Program-made: the position numbers and the translations under genes | Part shown: positions 6,834 through 16,207 of the stretch, piece by piece | How positions within the stretch are numbered: position 1 is the stretch's first letter | Layout of the letters: every line of letters starts with the position of its first letter | Notes under the pieces: model-generated | Databases searched by the model: none | The model's input: only the letters and a program-made list of their open reading frames with translations | What the model was told of the DNA's origin: nothing | DNA from: Bacillota bacterium | Lineage (GTDB): Bacteria > Bacillota_A > Clostridia > Lutisporales > Lutisporaceae | Direction: 5' to 3' | DNA: 22,617 bases | Assembly: GCA_022706865.1 (NCBI GenBank) | Contig: JAKJBT010000019.1 | Location: 1-22,617 of the forward strand

Positions 6834-8579
6834 TTACAGCACCTTTGCCGCTCCCCTGTATATGAGCCCCCGTGCCGTATCCATAGTAATAAGCTGTCCA
6901 TCCCTGAAAATGTTTACTGCATTTTCCACCCCTACTATTACCGGTTTTCCGAGGTTGATTCCCGCAATAGCTGCATGGGATGTTATCCCGCCTTCTTCCA
7001 CTATAAATGCCGATGCTTTTTCCATAAGGGGTACCAGCTCTATATCAGTGGATCTCGCAACCAGTATATCTCCTTCCCGGAGCTTGCCAAAATCTCCCGG
7101 TATATCATCAATAATCGAAACCTTTCCGGTAATCGATCCGTCACCTATTCCTATTCCTTTTGCCAAAATCTCTCCTACTATATGAACCTTAATCAGGTTT
7201 GTGCTGCCTGCCGCTCCGATACCTGCCGTTATAACCACAAGATCACCGTTCTTGATAAGCTTGGCTTCAACAGCTGCATCTGCAGCCCGGTCAATTATAT
7301 CATCCGTCCTCTTGGTAAAAGGCACATATATGGGATAAACCCCGAAGCTCAGGCAAAGCTTTCTCATTACACCAACATCAGAGGTAGTGGCAATTATGGG
7401 TGCCTTTGGCCTGAATTTAGATACCATTCTTGCTGTAGAACCGGATTGAGTAGGTGTTATGATGGCAGCTGCCTGCAGCTCAAATGCTGTGGTGCATGAG
7501 CTGTGGCAAATTGCATTTGCTATTGTTATTCTTCTTCCTGAAAAGCTGCTCAGGCTCTTCCCGTAATCCAGTTCTTTCTCTATCCTCTCGGCAATAGATG
7601 ACATTGTCAGCACGGTTTCTACGGGGTATTTCCCCGCCGCAGTCTCTCCCGACAGCATTATTGCATCCGTACCGTCTATTATGGAATTTGCCACATCTGT
7701 CACTTCTGCCCTTGTAGGCCTGGGATTTCTCATCATGGAGTCCAGCATCTGTGTCGCTGTTATAACCGGTTTGCCCGCTTCATTGGCCCTCTTGATCAAA
7801 AGCTTTTGAGTCAAAGGCATTTCCTCAGTCGCTATTTCAACCCCAAGGTCTCCCCTTGCAACCATAAGCCCGTCGCATACCTTGAGAATGTCTCTGACAT
7901 TATCGACACCCTCCTGGTTTTCTATCTTAGCAATTATCTGAATATGCCCTCCGCCGTTATCTTCCAGGATTTTTCTGATATCCAGCACATCTGCAGCTTT
8001 TCTTATGAAGGAAGCAGCGACAAAGTCCACTCCGTTTTCTATGCCGAAGACAAGGTCGGCTATATCCTTTTCAGTTATTGCGGGGAGCTTGGAGGTAGCT
8101 CCCGGTATGTTCACATTCTTCCTGTCTCCCAGAGTGCCTCCGTTTACCACTTGGCATATTACATCAGTTTCATTCTTATCCAGAACCTTAAGCTCTATGA
8201 CTCCATCTGCAATAAGTATTCTGGAGCCCACAGCCACCTCTTCGGGCAATTCTTTATATGTAATGCTGCACTGTGTGCTGTCCCCCTGTATATCTCTTAT
8301 TGTAAGCGTGAAGCTCTGGCCTTTTTCCAGTTCAGCCTTTCCGTCCTTGAAATATCCCAGCCTTACTTCAGGCCCCTTGGTATCCAGCATGATTGCCACA
8401 GGCCTGCCAAGCTCCTCCCTTATTCTCTTTATGGCATCAATCCTTCTCTTGTGCTCAGCATGATCCCCATGGGAGAAATTCAGCCTGGCTACATTCATCC
8501 CGGCCGCTATAAGCTGGCTTATCATCTCTTCACTTTCAGTTGCAGGCCCTATGGTACATACAATCTTTGTTTTTCTCAT
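6834..8579 (-). CDS. pyk: Pyruvate kinase with C-terminal PEP-utiliser domain
   Basis: Makes pyruvate and ATP from phosphoenolpyruvate and ADP, the last step of glycolysis. The 581 residues exceed the basic 470 or so because of a C-terminal domain (about 480-581), as in Bacillus and Geobacillus. Active-site features: R32 in ARLNFSHG, MLDTKGPE (64-71), K218 before IEN, ARGDLG (241-246) and TATQML (274-279). E71 is the residue associated with K+ dependence; enzymes with lysine there do not need K+. The extra domain has GGITSHAAI (530-538), matching the phospho-histidine region of PEP synthases and PPDK, with TSH at 533-535. Its ATG is one base after the pfp stop and has only a weak ribosome binding site, which suggests coupled translation. 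Confidence 0.96.
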   Translation of the reverse strand: MRKTKIVCTIGPATESEEMISQLIAAGMNVARLNFSHGDHAEHKRRIDAIKRIREELGRPVAIMLDTKGPEVRLGYFKDGKAELEKGQSFTLTIRDIQGDSTQCSITYKELPEEVAVGSRILIADGVIELKVLDKNETDVICQVVNGGTLGDRKNVNIPGATSKLPAITEKDIADLVFGIENGVDFVAASFIRKAADVLDIRKILEDNGGGHIQIIAKIENQEGVDNVRDILKVCDGLMVARGDLGVEIATEEMPLTQKLLIKRANEAGKPVITATQMLDSMMRNPRPTRAEVTDVANSIIDGTDAIMLSGETAAGKYPVETVLTMSSIAERIEKELDYGKSLSSFSGRRITIANAICHSSCTTAFELQAAAIITPTQSGSTARMVSKFRPKAPIIATTSDVGVMRKLCLSFGVYPIYVPFTKRTDDIIDRAADAAVEAKLIKNGDLVVITAGIGAAGSTNLIKVHIVGEILAKGIGIGDGSITGKVSIIDDIPGDFGKLREGDILVARSTDIELVPLMEKASAFIVEEGGITSHAAIAGINLGKPVIVGVENAVNIFRDGQLITMDTARGLIYRGAAKVL

Positions 8580-8580
8580 A

Positions 8581-9852
8581 TTATTTTTTATCCCACTTCT
8601 CTAGCTTTTTTTCTATAAGCTTTTTATTAAGCCTTGCGTATCTCGGGATTCCGTTTTCCATGCGGATCTTGACTTCACCGATTACAAGAGGCCTTATATA
8701 ATCCAGAAGCGGCTGCTCTATGTAATTGCCATCTTTATTGATCCATTCCGGCGGAATCTTTTTTTCCTTATTGGCAACATCATCAAGGTCGATAAGCTGT
8801 GTTTCGCAGGTGTATTCCTTTCCTTTGCCCCTGAACATACCAACCATTTTTCCTGTATGTCCTTCTATCGCATACTGTACTGCTGCTTTTCCGCACATAT
8901 AGCTTTCCTCGTTATCCGTAAGGGACGCCCAATGTGCGGCGCTTCTCTGTATAGTGCTGTAATTTACCGTTCTGACCTTCTTGCATATGTTTTCCAGGAC
9001 ATAACGTTCAAGAACCTCGCTGGCGCCTCCCAGCTGCACATGTCCAAAAGCATCCCTTCTTGCATTGGGGTCTTCTATTTCAGAAATATATTTGCCGTCT
9101 TCGGTTTTTATCCCTTCAGAAAAAGCTATTACTGCATAGTTGTATTTATCCAAAGCGGATTTTACATCCTTGCCGAATTTTTCAAAGGAAAAGGGTACTT
9201 CCGGCAGGTATATGAAATGCGGAGCATCATCTTCAACTCCCTTTGCCAAAGCAGCGGAAGCAGTAAGCCAGCCTGCGTTCCTGCCCATCAATTCGCATAT
9301 TGTCACGGTAGGATAGTCATATACCCTTGCATCAAGGCCAACCTCTTTTATTGATGTTGCAATGAACTTTGCAGCGCTTCCAAAGCCGGGGGTATGATCA
9401 GTAATAGGCAGATCATTATCTATAGTCTTGGGCACTCCTATGGATTTAAGCTCGTAACCCACACTCACGGCATACTGGCTTACCTTGTTTGCAGTGTCCA
9501 TGGAATCGTTTCCGCCTATGTAAAAGAAGTACCTGATATTGTGTGCCTGAAATACATCTATTATCCTTCTGTAATCCCCTTCGCTGGCCTCAATGGACTT
9601 CAGCTTGTACCTGCAGGAGCCCAAAGCGGATGCAGGTGTTACCTTCATCAGCTCGATTTCTTCGGGTGATTCCTCATTTAGCAGGAAAAGGTCTTCCTTA
9701 AGCAACCCCGCCACACCGTGAAGCGCCCCGTAAACCTTATCAATTTCTCCGGCCCTGAATGCCTCTTGTATAACGCCGCAAGCGCTGGCATTAATTACAG
9801 AAGTCGGTCCTCCGGATTGTGCCACCAGGCAGTTTCCCTTTAATGCAGCCAT
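8581..9852 (-). CDS. pfp: Diphosphate-dependent 6-phosphofructokinase
   Basis: Phosphorylates fructose 6-phosphate to fructose 1,6-bisphosphate with pyrophosphate instead of ATP; the reaction is reversible. The donor type is visible: GGNDS (113-117) has aspartate where ATP enzymes have the second glycine of GGDGS, and PKTIDND (141-147) has lysine where they have PGTIDND. MGRNAGW (189-195) binds the sugar phosphate. The 423 residues fit the short bacterial PPi-PFK form. The ATG follows GGAGAG at good spacing. It lies 58 bases after the ATP-dependent pfkA and one base before pyk. Carrying both enzymes side by side would let the cell choose between saving ATP and irreversible control. The gene name pfp follows common usage. 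Confidence 0.94.
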   Translation of the reverse strand: MAALKGNCLVAQSGGPTSVINASACGVIQEAFRAGEIDKVYGALHGVAGLLKEDLFLLNEESPEEIELMKVTPASALGSCRYKLKSIEASEGDYRRIIDVFQAHNIRYFFYIGGNDSMDTANKVSQYAVSVGYELKSIGVPKTIDNDLPITDHTPGFGSAAKFIATSIKEVGLDARVYDYPTVTICELMGRNAGWLTASAALAKGVEDDAPHFIYLPEVPFSFEKFGKDVKSALDKYNYAVIAFSEGIKTEDGKYISEIEDPNARRDAFGHVQLGGASEVLERYVLENICKKVRTVNYSTIQRSAAHWASLTDNEESYMCGKAAVQYAIEGHTGKMVGMFRGKGKEYTCETQLIDLDDVANKEKKIPPEWINKDGNYIEQPLLDYIRPLVIGEVKIRMENGIPRYARLNKKLIEKKLEKWDKK

Positions 9853-9910
9853 AATTCATCTCTCCTTTTCAAGTTTTGTTATGTTATATAATAAGTCTCA
9901 TGCCTATTAT

Positions 9911-10867
9911 CTACTGTAGTTTGATTGCCAACTCATAAAGTTCCCGCGGGAATACTTTTTTCATACTAAGGGCTTCTGCTATATCCATATCTATCAGCTT
10001 ATTATCCCTTATACCCACTACCCTTGCCGATTTTCCTTCAGCCAGCAGTTCCACTGCCCTGGCGCCAAGCCTGCTTGCCAGTATCCTGTCAAAGGCGCTT
10101 GTGCTTCCGCCTCTTTGGGTATATCCAAGTATGGTTGACCTTACCTCAATATCAACATTCTCCATTATCTGCTGCTCCAGCTGCTTGGCGTCACCTACTC
10201 CTTCCGCAAGGATTATTATGCTGTGAAGCTTGCCTTTGTTTCTCCTCTCTATCAGCAGCCTGCAGATATCATCCAGTTCAAATCCCATCTCAGGCACTAT
10301 GATACCTTCCGCTCCTCCCGCCAGTCCCGCATACAGTGCTATATCCCCGGAGTTTCTTCCCATTACCTCAATAATACTTGCCCTTTCATGAGAGGATGAA
10401 GTATCTCTTATTCTGTTAATTGCATCCAGCACATTATTCACAGCTGTATCAAAGCCTATTGAATAATCAGTATAAGCCAGGTCATTGTCAATGGTGCCGG
10501 GCACTCCTATGCAGGCAACGCCTTTTTCTGAAAGCTTTTTGGCTCCGGCAAAGGATCCGTCCCCTCCAATGACCACCAAACCTTCAATATCAAAAATCTT
10601 TGCCATTTTGACTGCCTTATCCTGGCCTTCTTCTGTCTTGAATTCTTCACTTCTGGCCGTCTGCAGTATAGTTCCGCCTCTTTGTATAATATCAGATACG
10701 GAGGATTCGTTCATCTTTTCAAAATCTCCGTTAATAAGCCCTCGGAAACCCTTCCTCACACCAAATACATCAAACCCGCTGTTTATGCCCATCCTTACAA
10801 CTGCCCGTATGGCGGCATTCATCCCCGGTGCATCACCTCCGCTGGTTAATACTGCAATATTCTTCAT
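9911..10867 (-). CDS. pfkA: ATP-dependent 6-phosphofructokinase
   Basis: Converts fructose 6-phosphate and ATP to fructose 1,6-bisphosphate and ADP, the committed step of glycolysis. At 318 residues it has the length of the well-known bacterial allosteric PfkA. GGDGS (101-105) and PGTIDND (123-129) carry glycines at the two positions that mark ATP use. MGR (159-161) and GYTQRGG (248-254) are also present, and the N-terminal [18 protein letters not shown] is the nucleotide-binding loop. The ATG has AAAGGAGGAG before it. An 84-base gap with a palindrome (10931-10953) separates it from the upstream small gene, so it may have its own control. The PPi-dependent enzyme follows. Confidence 0.96.
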   Translation of the reverse strand: MKNIAVLTSGGDAPGMNAAIRAVVRMGINSGFDVFGVRKGFRGLINGDFEKMNESSVSDIIQRGGTILQTARSEEFKTEEGQDKAVKMAKIFDIEGLVVIGGDGSFAGAKKLSEKGVACIGVPGTIDNDLAYTDYSIGFDTAVNNVLDAINRIRDTSSSHERASIIEVMGRNSGDIALYAGLAGGAEGIIVPEMGFELDDICRLLIERRNKGKLHSIIILAEGVGDAKQLEQQIMENVDIEVRSTILGYTQRGGSTSAFDRILASRLGARAVELLAEGKSARVVGIRDNKLIDMDIAEALSMKKVFPRELYELAIKLQ

Positions 10868-10930
10868 GGGTGCTCCTCCTTTTGTCCTATATGGTCATAA
10901 TATGTCCCGATACTATATGAAAATAAATTC

Positions 10931-10953
10931 AATATGGTGTCTGATACCATATT
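10931..10953. promoter_or_regulatory. Palindrome upstream of pfkA, possible operator
   Basis: AATATGGT and ACCATATT are perfect 8-bp arms around 7 bases. It overlaps the stop codon of the small upstream gene and ends 63 bases before the pfkA start. No T-run follows on the minus strand, so an operator is more likely than a terminator. A half-site, ATATGGT, recurs at 10889-10895. No regulator can be assigned. Confidence 0.4.
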
Positions 10954-11149
10954 AATACCCAAGTTCATATAAAATATTGTGTGCTTCCTCCACCTCAGAT
11001 TCAAGTACCAATATTTCAACATAGCTATCTTCTTCACCGGTGTTCTTGTTTACCGGCTGCAGTTTAACGAGAACCCCCTCACTTGTCATCAGCTTGCTGA
11101 TTTTTTCGGCGATTCTTTTGTTTTTTGCGAGGTATACAACTGTCCACAT
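10952..11149 (-). CDS. Small DUF2007-like protein between dnaE and pfkA
   Basis: A 65-residue cytoplasmic protein. It begins MWTVVYLAKNKRIAEKISKL and ends with an EVEEAHNILYEL helix. The beta-alpha-beta-beta-alpha pattern and the theme of residues near the end resemble the DUF2007 (putative signal-transducing) family, though the match is by eye. The start at 11149 is chosen over in-frame upstream codons because AAGGAGG lies 8 bases before it. A longer frame back to a TTG at 11227 has a ribosome binding site only one base away and adds non-conserved residues. I know no biochemical role. Its position before pfkA suggests co-expression with glycolytic genes. Confidence 0.72.
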   Translation of the reverse strand: MWTVVYLAKNKRIAEKISKLMTSEGVLVKLQPVNKNTGEEDSYVEILVLESEVEEAHNILYELGY

Positions 11150-11291
11150 AATTGTTGCCTCCTTCATTGTCAAACCTATATGTCTGCAAAATATAACGTA
11201 TCCTTCAAATTCCTGTTGGTGGAGCAATCCTCCTGCTTAGAAATAATTTTAAATGAAATGCCCTTTAATATCAAGATTATTCTGTACATCG
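11150..11291. other. Gap between dnaE and the small gene
   Basis: This 142-base AT-rich gap has no hairpin with a T-run, so transcription from dnaE probably continues. I could not identify a reliable promoter. Confidence 0.3.
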
Positions 11292-14200
11292 TTACTTGAC
11301 TGCCACACAATCTGATCCTGCAACCTCTTTCAGATCATTAAGCAGCTTATCATTTATGTCAACCCAAATGCTTCTGTCAGCCTTCATTACCCTGCCTTTT
11401 CCGTTATCCTTATTTGCTTCGTTTACCAGAATCACAGGCTGCTCTCCTTTATATTCAATCAGCACTTTTTTCAGTTGTTCGACGATTTCCGGCTGCAGAT
11501 CGGTGTTTATTCTTATGTAAAGCTTCTTGCCCGCATACTTTTTCAAAGGCTTTACAGCATCACATATAATTTTTGCGGCCTCTTCCTCCTTCTGGCTTAT
11601 TCTGCCTTCCACCAGAACAATTGTATCCTGAACAAGAAGGCTCTTGACCCTTTCATATATTTTGGGGAACACTATTATTTCCAAAGTACCGTACAAATCC
11701 TCCAATTCCACAAAAGCCATCATATTGTTTGTTTTTGTGGTTTTTCGTTTTACGGATACAATTATGCCCCCCATGGTCACCATTTTTCCGTCCAGCTCGG
11801 AATTCCTTTCAATATCCTGTACATCCTCCTCATTATCGGGGGTCAGCTCTGCCGTTGTTATTGTCACTGATGCCTGCAGTTCCGATTTGTATTCTTCAAG
11901 GGGATGCCCGCTTATATACAGCCCCAGCATCTCTTTTTCCATGGAAAGCATGTTTCTCTTAGGATATTCGTTTATTTCAGGATATATGTTTCCCATTATA
12001 TCCTCACTGTCATCTATGGTATCAAACAGTGAAATCTGGCCCTCCACATTGTTTTTCTTCTGGCCTTGTATGCTTTCCATAAGCTTTTCGTACACCGCCA
12101 GCATACGGCTCCTGTATACGCCAAAGCTGTCAAAGGCGCCGCATTTTATAAGGCTTTCCACCGTTCTTTTGTTGATGATGCTGTAATCCATCTTCTGAAG
12201 AAAGTCATACAGCCCATCAAACCTTCCCTTTTCCTGTCTCGCTTTGATAATTGACAGAACTGCGTTTATTCCCACGTTTTTTACTGCAGCCAATCCGAAC
12301 CTTATCTTGTTCTCTTTCACCGTGAAGCTTACGCTGCTTTCATTCACATCAGGCGGAAGCACCTCAATACCCTTGCTTTTGCAGTGCTGTATGTATTCCG
12401 CTACCTTCTTGCTGTTTCCCATAACACTGGTTATCAGCGCCGCTGAAAACTCCACAGGATAATAATACTTGAGCCATGCCGTCTGATAAGCTATTATGGC
12501 ATATGCAGCCGCATGGGACTTATTAAAGCCGTAGCCTGCAAACTTGGCTACCTCATCGAAAATATCCGCTGCAGTATCTGCTGGTATCCCATTTCTGACA
12601 CAGCCTTTTACCACTACGTTTCCGGCTTCGTCAACTATTCCGTTGATGAAGTTTTCCCTCTCCTTTGCCATTACATCGGCTTTCTTTTTTCCCATGGCCC
12701 TTCTCACGAGATCGGACCTGCCCATGGAATAGCCTCCCAGGTCTCTTACTATCTGCATTACCTGTTCCTGGTACACTATGCATCCATAGGTTACATCAAG
12801 AATATGTTCGAGAGCGGGATGCATATATCTGATATTTTCAGGATTATGCTTGTTTCTGATATATTTGGGAATCTGATCCATTGCTCCCGGCCTGTACAGG
12901 GATATTCCGGCTATGATATCCTCCAGGCAGCTCGGCTTCAGCTCCTTGAAGCACTGGGTCATTCCTCCGCTTTCCAATTGGAATACCCCGTATGTCTCTC
13001 CCTGGGATATCATTTTATACACATTGGCGTCATCATAATCTATGCTGTCCATATCAGGGGCTTCTATTCCCTTTGCCTTTATAAGCTCCAGGGTATCCCT
13101 TATCACTGTCAGGGTCCTGAGTCCCAGGAAGTCCATTTTCAGGAGCCCCAGTTCCTCAAGGGTACCCATGGTGAATTGTGTTGTTATTACATCCTCGTTC
13201 ATCTGCAAAGGAACATATTCTGTTACAGCCTTCCGTGATATCACCACTCCCGCCGCATGGGTGGAGCTGTGCCTGGGCATTCCCTCCACTGCCTTGGACA
13301 TATCTATAAGCTGTCTTGCCGTTTCATCACCGTAATAAAGCTCCTTAAGCTCCGGATTGCTTTCCAGTGCCTTATCTATAGTCATTCCAATCTCAAAGGG
13401 GATTTTTTTTGCAATCATATCCACCTGGGCATACGGAATGTTCAGTGCTCTGCCCACATCCCTTATGGCGGCTCTTGCAGCCATGGTACCGAAGGTGATT
13501 ATCTGAGCCACCCTGTCCTTACCGTATTTTGACACGACATAGTCAATAACCTCCTGGCGCCTTTCATAGCAGAAATCCACATCAAAATCCGGCATGCTGA
13601 TTCTTTCAGGGTTTAAGAATCTTTCAAATATCAGATTATATTTAATCGGATCGATATTGGTTATTCCGAGGCAGTAGGCAACAAGGCTTCCGGCTCCCGA
13701 ACCCCTTCCGGGCCCTACCATTATCCCGTTGTCCCTGGCAAACTTTACATAATCCCAAACAATCAGATAGTAATCGGCATATCCCATTCTGGTTATTACC
13801 GACAGTTCATATTCCGCCCGATCTTTAAGCTCATCCGTCAATTCGGTGTATCTTTTCGCCAAACCGTCATAACAGAGCTTCCTGATATAGGTGTCCGAAG
13901 TATAGCCTTCCGGAACGTCAAAAGCCGGAAGATGCACCTGGCCGAAATTGAATTCCAGGCTGCACATTTCCGCTATTTTTGCGGTATTCTCAATGGCATC
14001 GGGAACGTATTTGAAAAGCTCATACATTTCCTCGGATGTTTTTAAATAGAACTCCTGACCCTGGAACTTGAGCCTGTCTTCCTCAAGGATATTCTTGCCT
14101 GTCTGAATGCAAAGCAGTATATCCTGAGCCGCGGCATCCTCCTTGTCCACATAGTGCACATCATTTGTAGCAATCAAAGGTATCCCCGTCTCCCGGGACA

Positions 14201-14777
14201 ATCTTACGACCTCCTGGTTTACCAGTGACTGTTCCTTTATCCCGTGATCCTGAAGCTCCAGATAGAAATTCCCCTGGCCAAAAACTTCATTGTATGACAA
14301 TGCCGCTCTTTTTGCAGCCTCGTAGTTACCGTCGATTATATGGCTTGGTATCGCACCTGCAAGGCAGGCGCTCAATGCAATCAACCCTTTGGAATACTTG
14401 CGGAGTACTTCCATATCTACTCTCGGCTTATAGTAAAAACCCTCCGTGAAGCCTATGGAAACCAACTTTATCAGATTATTGTAGCCTTCTTCATTCTTTG
14501 CTAAAAGCACAAGATGATATTGACTGCCGTCCAGCTTGGGATCCCTGTCATACATTGTCCTTGCGGCGACATATACCTCACAGCCGATTAAAGGCTTGAT
14601 TCCATATTTCTTTGCCTGCTTGTAGAACTCCACCACACCGTACATAACGCCGTGATCAGTTACCGCTATTGATTCCATGCCCAGTTCCTTCGCTCTGGCC
14701 ACAAGCTTTTCAACTCTGCCCGCTCCGTCCAAAAGGCTGTATTCCGTATGCACATGAAGATGCACAAAGTTCTTCAT
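11292..14777 (-). CDS. dnaE: DNA polymerase III subunit alpha, DnaE type
   Basis: Replicative DNA polymerase catalytic subunit; in Firmicutes with PolC, DnaE extends RNA primers on the lagging strand before handing over. The 1161 residues are normal. In order: PHP domain (HLHVHTEYSLLDG at 6-18, DHG at 41-43), the C-family polymerase core with GPGRGSGAGSL (355-365) and catalytic aspartates D397 and D399 in PDFDVDF, a third expected in LLKMDFLGL, a helix-hairpin-helix region, and a C-terminal OB-fold (about 1000-1075, VTMGGIIVSVKRKTTK). It lacks the PolC exonuclease insert. The ATG follows GGGGAG. It sits between pgi and the pfkA group in the same direction, just after a palindrome at 14793-14809. 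Confidence 0.96.
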   Translation of the reverse strand: MKNFVHLHVHTEYSLLDGAGRVEKLVARAKELGMESIAVTDHGVMYGVVEFYKQAKKYGIKPLIGCEVYVAARTMYDRDPKLDGSQYHLVLLAKNEEGYNNLIKLVSIGFTEGFYYKPRVDMEVLRKYSKGLIALSACLAGAIPSHIIDGNYEAAKRAALSYNEVFGQGNFYLELQDHGIKEQSLVNQEVVRLSRETGIPLIATNDVHYVDKEDAAAQDILLCIQTGKNILEEDRLKFQGQEFYLKTSEEMYELFKYVPDAIENTAKIAEMCSLEFNFGQVHLPAFDVPEGYTSDTYIRKLCYDGLAKRYTELTDELKDRAEYELSVITRMGYADYYLIVWDYVKFARDNGIMVGPGRGSGAGSLVAYCLGITNIDPIKYNLIFERFLNPERISMPDFDVDFCYERRQEVIDYVVSKYGKDRVAQIITFGTMAARAAIRDVGRALNIPYAQVDMIAKKIPFEIGMTIDKALESNPELKELYYGDETARQLIDMSKAVEGMPRHSSTHAAGVVISRKAVTEYVPLQMNEDVITTQFTMGTLEELGLLKMDFLGLRTLTVIRDTLELIKAKGIEAPDMDSIDYDDANVYKMISQGETYGVFQLESGGMTQCFKELKPSCLEDIIAGISLYRPGAMDQIPKYIRNKHNPENIRYMHPALEHILDVTYGCIVYQEQVMQIVRDLGGYSMGRSDLVRRAMGKKKADVMAKERENFINGIVDEAGNVVVKGCVRNGIPADTAADIFDEVAKFAGYGFNKSHAAAYAIIAYQTAWLKYYYPVEFSAALITSVMGNSKKVAEYIQHCKSKGIEVLPPDVNESSVSFTVKENKIRFGLAAVKNVGINAVLSIIKARQEKGRFDGLYDFLQKMDYSIINKRTVESLIKCGAFDSFGVYRSRMLAVYEKLMESIQGQKKNNVEGQISLFDTIDDSEDIMGNIYPEINEYPKRNMLSMEKEMLGLYISGHPLEEYKSELQASVTITTAELTPDNEEDVQDIERNSELDGKMVTMGGIIVSVKRKTTKTNNMMAFVELEDLYGTLEIIVFPKIYERVKSLLVQDTIVLVEGRISQKEEEAAKIICDAVKPLKKYAGKKLYIRINTDLQPEIVEQLKKVLIEYKGEQPVILVNEANKDNGKGRVMKADRSIWVDINDKLLNDLKEVAGSDCVAVK

Positions 14778-14792
14778 AAGTATTTCTCCCCT

Positions 14793-14809
14793 GTGGTACC
14801 GGGTACCAC
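14793..14809. promoter_or_regulatory. Palindrome in the pgi-dnaE junction
   Basis: GTGGTACC, one base, GGTACCAC: perfect 8-bp arms starting right after the pgi stop and ending just before the dnaE ribosome binding site (GGGGAG). In the mRNA it would make a tight hairpin with a 3-base loop, which could affect dnaE translation or mRNA cutting. It could equally be a protein site in DNA. Confidence 0.45.
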
Positions 14810-16153
14810 CTATCTTAGTTTTTTGTCCAGCTTTTCCCTTAGTTCTTCATAACCCGGTTTGCCAAGCAGCGCAAGCATATTCTTTTTATATTCCTCAACC
14901 CCGGGCTGGTCAAAGGGATTGACGCCAAGCAGATACCCGCTTATTCCGCATGCCTTTTCAAAGAAATAAACCATTTTCCCAAAATAGTACCCGCTGATTT
15001 CGGGAATATTGAGCACATTTATCGGTACCCCTCCGTCCATATGGGCAAGCATGGTACCCTGAAACGCCTTTTTATTCACAAAATCCATTGTCTTTCCGCT
15101 TATAAAATTCAAACCGTCAAGGTTTTCTTCATCCTTTATTATCTCTACTTCCGATCTGGGCTTTTCCACATTAAGGATGGTCTCAAACATATTTCTGCTG
15201 CCATCCTGAAGGAATTGTCCCAGGGAGTGCAGATCGGTAGAAAAGTTCATTGATGCAGGAAATATCCCTTTCCCGTCCTTCCCTTCACTTTCGCCGAACA
15301 GCTGCTTCCACCACTCGGCAAAGTATTGCAGAGAGGGTTCATAATTTATAAGGACTTCAATAGCCTTGCCCTTTCGTGCAAGTATGCTTCTCACCGCCGC
15401 ATACCGGTAACACTGATTCTTATCCAGCTCCGGCTCATTGTATTCATCCCAGGCATCCCTTGCACCTTCTAGGATGCTTCTTATATCAATTCCTGCCGCT
15501 GCTATGGGCAGAAGCCCTACGGGAGTAAGCACCGAGTATCTGCCCCCTATATCATCGGCTATAACAAAGGATTCATAGCCTTCAGCATCTGCAAGCCTTT
15601 TAAGCGCGCCCCTGGACGCATCGGTAACGGCATATATCCTTTTAGCAGCTTCCTGCTTTCCGTACTTCGCCTCCAGATATGACTTCACAAACCTGAAGGC
15701 AATAGCCGGCTCGGTAGTAGTCCCCGACTTCGATATGACACAGGCGCTTACGCTTTTCCCCTCTATCACTTCCATAAGTTCCTTTAAGTATGTGCCGCTT
15801 ATATTGTTTCCGAGGAAATATATCTCGGGGGCGTTTCTCTTATCTTTTGGCAGCAGGTTACGGAAGGAATGCCCCAAAAGCTCAACGGCAGCCCTTGCTC
15901 CAAGGTATGAGCCCCCTATGCCTATTACAAGAAATACTTCCGAGGAATCCTTTATCCTGCCGGCAGCATTTATAATCCTTTCAAATTCATCCCTGTCATA
16001 GTTTTTGGGATAATCCACCCAGCCGAGAAAATCATTACCTGCTCCCGTCTTTTCATGGAGCATGTTATGGGCAGACTTCACATATTCCCTTAAATAAGAT
16101 AATTCATGATCCCTTATCATGGAATTCGAGTAATCAAATTCAAGTTCTTTCAT
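14810..16153 (-). CDS. pgi: Glucose-6-phosphate isomerase
   Basis: Interconverts glucose 6-phosphate and fructose 6-phosphate in the cytoplasm. The 447 residues fit the shorter bacterial form found in Bacillus and Clostridia. Visible features are the sugar-phosphate loop SKSGTTTEP (141-149), [17 protein letters not shown] (77-93), [17 protein letters not shown] and, near the C-terminus, [13 protein letters not shown] with the conserved lysine. The ATG is preceded by AAAGGAGG. It lies 54 bases after glucokinase, whose product is its substrate, and before dnaE, so the two sugar enzymes are probably co-transcribed. Confidence 0.96.
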   Translation of the reverse strand: MKELEFDYSNSMIRDHELSYLREYVKSAHNMLHEKTGAGNDFLGWVDYPKNYDRDEFERIINAAGRIKDSSEVFLVIGIGGSYLGARAAVELLGHSFRNLLPKDKRNAPEIYFLGNNISGTYLKELMEVIEGKSVSACVISKSGTTTEPAIAFRFVKSYLEAKYGKQEAAKRIYAVTDASRGALKRLADAEGYESFVIADDIGGRYSVLTPVGLLPIAAAGIDIRSILEGARDAWDEYNEPELDKNQCYRYAAVRSILARKGKAIEVLINYEPSLQYFAEWWKQLFGESEGKDGKGIFPASMNFSTDLHSLGQFLQDGSRNMFETILNVEKPRSEVEIIKDEENLDGLNFISGKTMDFVNKKAFQGTMLAHMDGGVPINVLNIPEISGYYFGKMVYFFEKACGISGYLLGVNPFDQPGVEEYKKNMLALLGKPGYEELREKLDKKLR

Positions 16154-16207
16154 GGTTTCCTCCTTTATGGCAAGATTTCAACGAGGGTTCTGCACACTTG
16201 CAAAAAA

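Noticed and set aside
6750..7499. Long open frame on the plus strand opposite pyk
   Set aside because: It mirrors a gene with clear family motifs, has a low-complexity composition rich in C, S, Y and H, and no ribosome binding site. The same holds for the plus-strand frames at 7806-8618, 12513-13238 and 19765-20562.
8581..10867. Recent duplication of one phosphofructokinase gene
   Set aside because: The two proteins differ in length by about 100 residues and carry different donor-specific motifs, so they are distinct ancient families.
10931..10953. Terminator between the small gene and pfkA
   Set aside because: The stem is AT-rich and not followed by a run of T on the minus strand.
14793..14809. 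T-box-like motif (TGGTACC)
   Set aside because: The gene downstream is dnaE, not an aminoacyl-tRNA synthetase or amino-acid gene, and there is no leader, specifier stem or terminator; it is only a short palindrome.
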